Source of the DNA: Patescibacteria group bacterium
Lineage (GTDB): Bacteria > Patescibacteriota > WWE3 > UBA101185 > UBA10185
Reading direction: 5' to 3'
Length of the DNA: 22,338 bases
Assembly: GCA_018056275.1 (NCBI GenBank)
Contig: JAGPFW010000008.1
Span: forward strand, 1 to 22,338
Part shown: piece after piece, positions 1 to 6,500 of the stretch
Layout of the letters: the number at the start of each line of letters is the position of its first letter
Numbering within the stretch: the first letter of the stretch is position 1
Translations under genes and position numbers: made by a program
The notes under the pieces: model-generated
What the model saw: the letters and a program-made list of their open reading frames with translations, nothing else
The model's database searches: none
What the model was told of the DNA's origin: nothing

Positions 1-1
1 C

Positions 2-343
2 AACTATGGCTGGCGGTTCTCCCCCGACATGCGGGGGCATTGCGCCGACTTTGCTATCACTTTCTGTGGGACATACCCACATGCCCACAAGTGTTGGCTG
101 ATCACAATGCCCGCTAAAGCAGGGGCTCATGCCCTGCTTTTTCTGCAAACTACTGAAGGAGAGTGGTTTGCAGTAAATAATGGTCCCCCATATTTGACAA
201 AGGGTACCGACTTCTTGGATTTATACTTCCGGTACCCCAAAGTCTATCGGATTGTGGAACTGCCCGAGCCATCCCAGGTTCGGGAGATAGGTGACTTCAC
301 CTATATCCACTTTCTGAGTGGGGACTTTATGTGGGGAGAGTAG
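2..343 (+). CDS. Partial transglutaminase-like (papain-fold) protein, 5' end outside window
   Basis: The reading frame is open to the left edge, so the ATG at 29 is probably internal and the gene is truncated by the window; 113 residues are visible. Seen: a Cys codon at 41-43 in GHCADFA, a His codon at 128-130 in AHALLFL, and Asn codons at 176-181 in FAVNNG, just after a Trp-containing strand. This Cys, His, Asn/Asp order and spacing is what transglutaminase-like cysteine peptidases show (Cys at the start of a helix, His and Asn/Asp on following strands). Family knowledge: such folds hydrolyse or cross-link peptides, often at the cell surface. The DNA is GC-rich compared with the pilus and housekeeping genes, and a hairpin follows the stop codon. 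The next gene is a sortase-like protein, so a surface role is plausible. The N-terminus and any signal peptide cannot be seen, and the family call is an inference from three motifs. Confidence 0.45.
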   Translation, partial: NYGWRFSPDMRGHCADFAITFCGTYPHAHKCWLITMPAKAGAHALLFLQTTEGEWFAVNNGPPYLTKGTDFLDLYFRYPKVYRIVELPEPSQVREIGDFTYIHFLSGDFMWGE

Positions 344-350
344 CCTTGAT

Positions 351-383
351 GGGCACCAGGGCTACCAGGGCTATTGGTCGCCC
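351..383 (+). other. Hairpin 7 bases after the stop codon
   Basis: GGGCACCA at 351-358 pairs with TGGT-c-GCCC at 375-383 (one bulged C). The loop holds the 9-base direct repeat ACCAGGGCT at 355-363 and 364-372. There is no T-run after it, so it is not a textbook intrinsic terminator. A second small hairpin, TGCAC/GTGCA at 391-405, lies further down. The remainder of 384-456 shows only the ribosome-binding region of the next gene. Confidence 0.45.
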
Positions 384-456
384 TTGGGAATGCACAATTG
401 GTGCACCTGAGGCACGATTGGGGGCTCACGCAGGGTGTGCCCAGAGGGGGTGAAAG

Positions 457-1092
457 ATGAAAAAGATGTTGGCTATTTTTCTTTTTCTCGTGCTTATTTT
501 TGTCCCCCTCCTTTCTTCTCTTGGCATTCCGGAGGAGGATAGTGCGCAGGTGCCCCAAGCCCAAGCGGCGCTTTCTGTGGCACCACCTGCTATTGTGGAC
601 GAGCCCGGCGGTATCCGTTATAGCGAATCCCGCAGGGAAAGTGACCCTCCTTCCGAGGGTGAGGATCTGAGTCTTCAGGCCTCTGACATCACCTTTTATG
701 GAGGTGATGCCTGGTACACCACTCAATGGGTGGTGCAATGGGCTGGGGCTTGGATCCCCCTCGATTTTTGGTCCGGGTTCTGGCGTGATGCCAGCCTGGA
801 CGGGCCCAAGGGAATCCTCAAAGTTCACTCCAACCCGCAGGGTTGGCAGAGGGACGTTAAGATTGGATCCCTTGTGGCCTTCTGCGGCGGTGGGGGCGTT
901 GACCACTGCCTCACCGGTTTAGTCACCAAGATTTTGGTGGTTGGTCGAGAAAAGGAAAGCCAGGCCCTTGCTTTGTGCGATTCTGAGATCGCACTGGTGA
1001 CCTGCAAGGGCCCTGGTCTTAGTCCACAGGAGCGAACCGTCTATTGTCTGGATGTTGTAGACGGTGTCGTCCCTGGTTGGGGTGGATGGTGA
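457..1092 (+). CDS. Sortase-like exported protein
   Basis: This 211-residue protein starts with a Lys-led hydrophobic segment (about residues 4-23), a signal peptide or N-terminal anchor, followed by a low-complexity linker to about residue 75. The C-terminal half carries what look like the three sortase catalytic residues: His124 in KVHSN, Cys183 in ALVTC (family motif TLxTC) and Arg193 in QERTVY. His-to-Cys spacing is 59 and Cys-to-Arg is 10, close to the 64 and 13 of Staphylococcus aureus SrtA. VKIGSLV at 134-140 resembles the LKxGD strand after the catalytic His. Family knowledge: sortases attach or cross-link surface proteins by transpeptidation. The ribosome-binding region is GAGGGGGTG just before the ATG. 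The gene is clearly GC-rich (38 of 60 bases in 541-600). The N-terminal half of the domain is diverged, so an inactive or unrelated fold is possible. A partial transglutaminase-like gene precedes it, suggesting a surface-modification pair. Confidence 0.5.
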   Translation: MKKMLAIFLFLVLIFVPLLSSLGIPEEDSAQVPQAQAALSVAPPAIVDEPGGIRYSESRRESDPPSEGEDLSLQASDITFYGGDAWYTTQWVVQWAGAWIPLDFWSGFWRDASLDGPKGILKVHSNPQGWQRDVKIGSLVAFCGGGGVDHCLTGLVTKILVVGREKESQALALCDSEIALVTCKGPGLSPQERTVYCLDVVDGVVPGWGGW

Positions 1093-1097
1093 GAAAA

Positions 1098-1150
1098 GGA
1101 GAGGTAGATTTATGTGAATAAAACCCAAAAGGTTTATTCTCTACCTCTCC
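1098..1150 (+). other. Long two-part hairpin directly after the sortase-like gene
   Basis: An 11-base perfect stem, GGAGAGGTAGA (1098-1108) with TCTACCTCTCC (1140-1150), encloses an inner stem formed by 1116-1125 and 1131-1139 with one bulged A and a CAAAA loop. It begins 6 bases after the TGA stop. What follows is TAAAAACTC, not a T-run, so it may act as a 3' processing or stability element or an atypical terminator. It marks the change from GC-rich to AT-rich DNA. Confidence 0.6.
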
Positions 1151-1219
1151 TAAAAACTCTCTTAAAAACACATTCACAGCTCACTTCTCAACAAATTGAT
1201 ATTCCGATAATTCAAAGTC

Positions 1220-1254
1220 TTGATATTAATGAAAGATATCATTATATTTATATT
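1220..1254 (+). promoter_or_regulatory. Promoter for the small membrane peptide, leaderless layout
   Basis: TTGATA at 1220-1225, a 17-base spacer, TATATT at 1243-1248, then exactly six bases to the ATG at 1255. The expected transcription start falls on or next to the start codon. Confidence 0.45.
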
Positions 1255-1338
1255 ATGCTAGGAAAACTGTCTAAGTATGCCAGAGTTCTTCTTGTAATTT
1301 TTGTAATTTTTCTTCCTTTCTTTGGAACACTAAGTTAA
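1255..1338 (+). CDS. Possible 27-residue leaderless membrane peptide
   Basis: This is a small AT-rich open frame: a basic start (MLGKLSKYAR) followed by one strongly hydrophobic stretch from residue 11 to about 24. The frame extends upstream to a GTG at 1114, but that start lies inside the hairpin at 1098-1150. The ATG at 1255 is preferred because a good -35/-10 pair ends six bases before it, a layout shared with pilM and others here. Its last four bases overlap the end of the convergent metallopeptidase gene. A single-pass membrane peptide could be a regulator or toxin-like protein, but nothing in the sequence identifies one. The chance of a spurious frame is considerable. Confidence 0.3.
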   Translation: MLGKLSKYARVLLVIFVIFLPFFGTLS

Positions 1339-2915
1339 AACCAAAAAGCCCAAGTGGATGTTCCAACTATATGCATTCTGGCATATGGCATATCTCCTAA
1401 GGCGATTTTGTTGTCTAGGAATTTGGTAATATCTGTTTCATCTACTAATTCCAGTCCTTGATGAGTTTTTCCCCCCGATATATCCTTTTTTGGATCCATG
1501 ATTTCAACAGTATATCTTGCAATATCTTGACCTGCCATTTTTGTCATGTTGAAAATAGCATATGGAATAAATACTTGAGTGTCTCCGTTGGTTAATGTTA
1601 TTAATTTAACATCTGATCCTGAGTTTTCCCATAGTTCTTTTGATATGTCAATAATAGGTGTGATGAATGTTGCTTGTGGCACAGGGGCACGAGAGACTGG
1701 GCTCTCTTTCTCTAAAAAGTATAATCTATAGGGATTTTTCTCAGCATTTGGAATTGAACTTCCGCTAGGATATGTAAAGGTTATCTCAACTCTTTTCGGT
1801 AATTCAAATGTTCCGTAGCCTCTTTCAAAATGGTCCTGATTTGAAGTTCTTCTTCCTTTCTTTATGTGATCATTTGTCAGCATGGCAAGATAGGGGCTTA
1901 TTTGTGGCCTGTGAAATAAGCCTGTATCAAAAGAAAAGGATGAGAACCGCCATCCCTTAATTTGTGTGTATCCTAATTCTTCTGTGTTGTAGTCAAAAGA
2001 ATATTCATCCGGAAGATTTAGCAAATAATGAGACCACTCATGGGGAAGACCGCAATCGATTCTTCCTGATTGTAACCTTTGAGGGAAATAATTTTCATTG
2101 ATTTGGTAAACATAGGTTTGTGAATATTGAGCTTCTCCGGGTGGAAATCCGAAAGTTACTTCACCTCCCCTTAATTGATAATCCCAGTAAAATGGGGTTT
2201 CCGCGGGATCGTAGATTGGCGGGGACTCAATTGCCCATGATGTGTCAATATCTATTGGGAATCTGTCCCTTGTTTGAGAACGAAAGTTATCTCTCCATTT
2301 GCAATCCAGATTTTCTCCCAGTTTCCCCTTTTTGGCTGGATCATAGTATTGATTTGCAAGCTCATCTTCTATTATTATAATTCTCCTTAGAGTTGCCCTC
2401 ATTTGGGAGGGAGGTTTTGAGTTTTCTAAACAGATATTCAAATATGCAATATGCGCCTGTATCCATTCAACAAAGTCGGGCCTTCCCTCATTAACTTGTC
2501 CTAAATATTTATTGTAGGCGGATCTTGTTACTACTATTTCTAAAAACCTTTCTTGAGGGGGTAGGTATTCCCTTCTCAGTTCTCTTCTTGGATAGGACAT
2601 TCTTGTTAACGCACTTAAACCCTGCTGGTTGGCGAATATTCTGTCCATCTCTGCGTACAAAGTAAGTACTTGCGTTTCTGTCTTGATAGGATCTATTAAC
2701 CCATATACTTCTACTCCATGGACCTCATAAGGGGTCAAATATTCCTTTTGTTCTGATACCTCAGTTTCACTTCCTTTTTTTGCCAGAGCTAATACCCCCA
2801 CGGTTAATTCCATTGCTTTTAAAAATTCTCTTCTTGTTAAAGTTAATCCTTTACCCGGTGTTGGTTTCTTTATTTTCTCTGTCTCCGTGGGATTTATGCC
2901 CATTTCTCTTTCCAT
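1335..2915 (-). CDS. Exported zincin metallopeptidase with Tat-like signal
   Basis: The 526-residue protein has LTRREFLKAM at residues 25-34, matching the twin-arginine export motif (S/T-R-R-x-F-L-K), followed by a moderately hydrophobic stretch to about residue 45. At residues 292-305 it has HEWSHYLLNLPDEY: the HExxH zinc site with Glu293 as general base and Asp303 seven residues after the second His. The HExxH-then-DEY spacing is as in M64-type (IgA-peptidase-like) metallopeptidases, so the likely role is an extracytoplasmic zinc protease. Substrate is unknown. The rest of the protein is not recognised; about residues 380-526 look beta-rich and may form an accessory domain. The ATG at 2915 lies six bases from a TATAAT; a second in-frame ATG four codons later has GGAAAGAG in front and is an alternative start. 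The gene is AT-rich, unlike the GC-rich neighbours on both sides, and is transcribed away from the gene at 3103. Confidence 0.7.
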   Translation of the reverse strand: MEREMGINPTETEKIKKPTPGKGLTLTRREFLKAMELTVGVLALAKKGSETEVSEQKEYLTPYEVHGVEVYGLIDPIKTETQVLTLYAEMDRIFANQQGLSALTRMSYPRRELRREYLPPQERFLEIVVTRSAYNKYLGQVNEGRPDFVEWIQAHIAYLNICLENSKPPSQMRATLRRIIIIEDELANQYYDPAKKGKLGENLDCKWRDNFRSQTRDRFPIDIDTSWAIESPPIYDPAETPFYWDYQLRGGEVTFGFPPGEAQYSQTYVYQINENYFPQRLQSGRIDCGLPHEWSHYLLNLPDEYSFDYNTEELGYTQIKGWRFSSFSFDTGLFHRPQISPYLAMLTNDHIKKGRRTSNQDHFERGYGTFELPKRVEITFTYPSGSSIPNAEKNPYRLYFLEKESPVSRAPVPQATFITPIIDISKELWENSGSDVKLITLTNGDTQVFIPYAIFNMTKMAGQDIARYTVEIMDPKKDISGGKTHQGLELVDETDITKFLDNKIALGDMPYARMHIVGTSTWAFWF

Positions 2916-2921
2916 GGTGAA

Positions 2922-2930
2922 ATTATACCA
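2922..2930 (-). promoter_or_regulatory. Extended -10 promoter of the metallopeptidase
   Basis: On the minus strand TGGTATAAT (an extended -10 element) is followed by six bases and then the ATG at 2915. No convincing -35 is visible at 17 bases, consistent with an extended -10 promoter. A leaderless transcript is predicted. Confidence 0.5.
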
Positions 2931-3012
2931 AGATTTTGTAGTTGGAATCTATTATAGGATTTGTATTGTGCTTGTGATGAATTTTAATTTTTCAAGTCCT
3001 AGCCTCTTGTAT

Positions 3013-3040
3013 TTGATTTTTTCTTTTAACCTTATATAAT
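3013..3040 (+). promoter_or_regulatory. Promoter of the small secreted protein gene
   Basis: TTGATT (3013-3018), a 16-base spacer and a perfect TATAAT (3035-3040). The start of transcription would be near 3047, giving a leader of about 55 bases before the ATG at 3103. Confidence 0.6.
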
Positions 3041-3063
3041 TCCTATAGTTTGAAAACTGAAAT

Positions 3064-3101
3064 GGGGCGAAATGCCCCCAAGAATCCCAAAGGAGGTGGG
3101 A
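3064..3101 (+). promoter_or_regulatory. Structured leader with Shine-Dalgarno in a hairpin loop
   Basis: GGGGC (3064-3068) and GCCCC (3074-3078) form a short hairpin with a GAAAT loop. After it TCCC (3085-3088) and GGGA (3098-3101) flank AAAGGAGGT, so the strong ribosome-binding site could sit in the loop of a second weak hairpin. Base pairing is seen; any effect on translation is an inference. Confidence 0.4.
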
Positions 3102-3102
3102 G

Positions 3103-3408
3103 ATGAAGAGGATGTTGGTGTTGGTGTTGGCGCTCGTGCTGGCGTTGGTGTTGGTGTTGGAGGGAGGAGTTTCCCCGGCTCCCCTTGAGACCGTGGGAAC
3201 TGGTCACGAGGGAGTGTTGATCTGCGCAGTCGACAAGCCCGCGTTTCTTGCGCTGTATCTGGCGCGTTATGACGCTTTTGTGGGGGAGCATGGAACCAAC
3301 TCCTTCACAGAGGCTGTCTGCGCCTCGGACTGTTCACGGTGCACCTACCGTTTTTACACCGTGGACGAAAACTTGGAGACGACCCATGTCTCTGAGTGGT
3401 ATGATTAG
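3103..3408 (+). CDS. Small secreted Cys-containing protein, GC-rich
   Basis: A 101-residue protein. Residues 1-22 are a Lys/Arg-led, almost pure Leu/Val/Ala signal sequence; the mature part has four cysteines (one in LICAVD, three in VCASDCSRC), so two disulfides are possible. No family is recognised. The start is set by an excellent AAAGGAGGTG six bases upstream, behind a clear TATAAT promoter, and a hairpin follows the stop by six bases. Together these suggest a strongly expressed single-gene unit. Composition is GC-rich (37 of 60 bases in 3181-3240) with codon use unlike the surrounding AT-rich genes. The N-terminus resembles that of the sortase-like gene (MKRML versus MKKML) and both are followed by similar hairpins, so they may belong to one class of accessory secreted genes. 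Its position between a metallopeptidase and the pilus locus gives no firm clue to function. Confidence 0.65.
   Translation: MKRMLVLVLALVLALVLVLEGGVSPAPLETVGTGHEGVLICAVDKPAFLALYLARYDAFVGEHGTNSFTEAVCASDCSRCTYRFYTVDENLETTHVSEWYD
3115..3160 (+). repeat. Hexanucleotide repeat in the signal-sequence codons
   Basis: TTGGTG occurs twice at 3115-3126 and twice at 3145-3156, with the related units TTGGCG, CTCGTG and CTGGCG between. It encodes the Leu-Val/Ala core. The six-base period keeps the frame, so slippage would lengthen or shorten the hydrophobic core. Confidence 0.7.
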
Positions 3409-3414
3409 AGCGTT

Positions 3415-3466
3415 GGGAGGGCTATGAAAATTGCGGATTTACTCTCGCAAACTAAATAGCTCTCCC
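3415..3466 (+). other. Two-part hairpin directly after the small secreted gene
   Basis: GGGAGGGCTAT (3415-3425) pairs with ATAGCTCTCCC (3456-3466), 11 pairs including one G-T, around an inner TTGCG/CGCAA stem (3431-3435 and 3446-3450). It begins 6 bases after the TAG stop and has no T-run. The architecture (11-pair outer stem, smaller inner stem) matches the hairpin at 1098-1150. Confidence 0.6.
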
Positions 3467-3521
3467 ATATCTCCTGGCTCTTATCTATTACCTCTTGTCT
3501 TCTATCTCTCTTTGAAAACCC

Positions 3522-3550
3522 TTGCAACATTTAAATTTATTCCCTATATT
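3522..3550 (+). promoter_or_regulatory. Promoter of the pilus-associated surface protein
   Basis: TTGCAA (3522-3527), a 17-base spacer and TATATT (3545-3550), nine bases before the ATG at 3560. Predicted transcription starts within a few bases of the start codon, with no Shine-Dalgarno sequence. Confidence 0.5.
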
Positions 3551-3559
3551 ATCTATGGT

Positions 3560-6500
3560 ATGAAAAATAATTTGCCCGGATTTCCTTTGAAATTCCTTTT
3601 ATACTTTTTGGGTTTTTTTCTGACTGTTTTTGTACTTTTATCATTTTCCATAAAATTTTTCTCTTTTCCTGTGAGCGTTGATTATTTCAGAGATTTATAC
3701 TCTCCCCATTCTGAGGATTTGGTCATGAGCGGAGGTAGTGGAGACGCGGGGGATCTTTTTGGGAAGATGCTTAACCCAGAGGAAGATTCAAAGGGCCTCT
3801 TGGATAGGTATGCTAATAGTATATCTCTTGAATCGCGAATACCGGGGTATTTTTTAGATTTTACTTCCGGGGCAAAGTACAGGATAGCTACATATGCCCT
3901 TGAAAAGGGTTTTTACAATGAGGGTGGCGTTAGCTATACTCCGGATCCCGATTTTTTCCGAACATCAAGGGATCCTTCTGAGATTTCAAACTTCCCTACT
4001 ATTACCGCCAAGAAAATGTCTATTATCTTTGATGACTCTATTGATTCATCAAGGATTCTTTCCGGTTCTGAGATAGAAATGGGTTTGGATTACTATGCTC
4101 AAAATTCTGATGTAAAAATTATTATAAGTATTAATCCTGAAATCCTTACATCTGCGGACCTCTCTTTGGTGGAGAAGACTTTTAGTGGTTTGATTTTTCA
4201 GGGTATACACTATGCTACATATAGTCATAATGCTCAGGGTAGGACTCCTGAGGAATTTTCTCTAGTTCCCCCGGAGTTTTATTATTCTCTCAGATCTTCT
4301 GATTCCTTAGTTGATATAAGTGCCCAAGGTTTAACTTCAATTCTTATGAGGTTTGGCATTATCAATTATGTTAATGCGTATTGTGGGGGGGTTTCTATAT
4401 GCGCTTGTGATGATCGGGAACCCCCTTGCTCAGGTGGCTGTTGGCCGAATTCCGAGGGGGTCTGCGTAGGAACGGCGCCTTGTTTTTGGGACCCTTTTTG
4501 GCATGCGTGTGTTAACTGGGGTGCCACGTGTGGCATGTCCGGGTCGAACTGTCACTGGGTTAATCCACCTCCCCCACCACCGGAGGATCCGGAAGATCCC
4601 CCGGCGGGGTGCGTAGCTCAAGGGGGTGTTTGTTCCGCGGATGGAGATTGCTGTTCTGGTCTAAGCTGTGATGATGGTAGATGCTTGGGTGACACAGATT
4701 GTACGTGTTCTTCTTGCGAACCTACGTATTCATGCGGGTGGGGAGGTGGAAATGAAAACTGTGACGGAAATTGTTGGATGCATAATAAGCCTTGGACTCC
4801 TGACGAATGGTGTGGGGATGTTTGGGTCCATGCGTGTAGATTATCTGCGGGTGATTATTGTAATTGTTGCGATTGTTGCTCCTACTCTTCTTCCCCCTCT
4901 TGTGGCACTCTTCAGGTTAGACGATCAGGGCAATCCTCTGCCTCTTCCTGCGTAAGTGGACTGGTAGATATAGTTGCTTCCGGAGTAAGTGATGCTGAAA
5001 GAGCATTTGTTCAGGTTGTATCTGATACTGCCGAAAAGACTTACTGGTTAACAAATGCGGGTGGTGGTACATGGCAAATTACCGGGGTAGATCTAGGATC
5101 TGAAGTCGGATATGGCGTGGTTTCCTTAAAACTCTTCCCAAACAATTGCGCTGGCAGAAATGATTCCTGTGCACCCATAGCAATAAACGTAGTAGTAAAA
5201 CCATCCTGTCCCCCATCAGATTATGTATATGTAAATACATTCTGTGGAAGCACAGTTTCCGAAGCCTGGTTCTTCTGGGGTGATGATTATATCGTTCCGC
5301 CTGCTGCGCATGTATTAAGGATTAATTATTGGGATGGTGTTACACCGGAATGGATGTCAGCCAACGATAGATGGATATGGGTAGACAATAATTCCTGTGG
5401 GTATACCTTTTTTGGTACATGGGAGTGTAAATATACTATAGATAATTTCAAAATTGGTTCGTATGGTAACTGGCCCCTTTGGAATTCAGGTAACAAGGAC
5501 GCCGGTTTAGGATGGAAAATACAAACCGTTGACGCTTGTGGTGATTATTCCACTCAGTGTTATGTAAATAAAGAACCTTTTGAGTGTCAGAACACTCCCC
5601 CAACCTGTTCTGTTCCCGTAGTCCCGAATGAGGTTCTTTCAGGACAATCGGTTACTGTGTCCACGAATATAAGTGATACTGTTGACCCCCTCCATGTTAC
5701 TTGGTCGGCAAATTGTGTGGGCATTTCCGCTTCTGGTACATTTAATCCCCAAACTGGAGATTATGGCAATGTAGCAAATATAAGTACAATTTGGACAGCT
5801 CCTGATCTTGGCTCAAGTTTAACATCAACAACATGTACAATAACTGCTACAGTAAGAGATGCCCCAGCAACAGCCCCTGTTCCTGGAGAAATTGGTACAT
5901 GTTCCAAACAAGTAACTTTAATAAATCCAAAAATCTCAGGTGTTTTAAAATATGGTTCTTGTGATGCAAGTGCTCCTCTCTTATTTCATACTGGTTCAGT
6001 GTTTCCGGCCTCACCCCCAAACTTGCCAATAATCACTATAGCTAGAACTTCGCCAACCAGTATTACTGATTCCATTACCATTAATCTTACTAATAGTTCC
6101 TACTCCACTTATCGTTTCTCATACCATACGAACAATGCCCCATATTCCTTTGTGCTCCCCAAAAATAGAATTATTACCCCTGTAGATACCTTGCTATATC
6201 CTGTATGTGTCTCGTCAAATAGAGGCACTTTTAGTACTGGTGTAACACCTGATGTTACGGGTACTACAAATCTTGCTTCTGATTTGACTGTGGATATAGG
6301 ATATAAATTAAGAAGTTCTCTTGATACGGGTTGGTTTTCATCCATTGGGGGTTCTGTGTATTCTGGAACAGGAATTTTGTGGCAATTAACATCTGCTAAT
6401 ACTTCCGGGTATTCCAGCATTTTTAGTCCTAACCCGATTCATCTGACCAATAAGTTTGTTTTATCCAATGGAGGTATTAATGTTTCTACTTCAGCTACAC

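Noticed and set aside
301..906. Long minus-strand open frame of 201 codons opposite the sortase-like gene
   Set aside because: No signal, family feature or ribosome-binding site; the plus-strand gene has a signal sequence, catalytic motifs and a ribosome-binding site. GC-rich DNA often leaves long antisense frames.
1114..1254. GTG-initiated N-terminal extension of the small peptide gene
   Set aside because: The start lies inside the 1098-1150 hairpin and the region reads as low-quality coding sequence; the ATG at 1255 has a promoter directly upstream.
343..3470. Integron-type gene cassettes (GC-rich genes each followed by a hairpin)
   Set aside because: The hairpin arms do not show the RYYYAAC/GTTRRRY core sites and no integrase gene is present in the window.
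3431..3559. TTG start adding 43 residues to the large surface protein
   Set aside because: Located in the loop of the 3415-3466 hairpin, with no ribosome-binding site; the -35/-10 pair at 3522-3550 points to the ATG at 3560.
4668..4955. Alternative-frame peptide of 95 residues with a hydrophobic stretch inside the Cys-rich region
   Set aside because: It overlaps the clearly coding Cys-rich domain in another frame and has no start signal.
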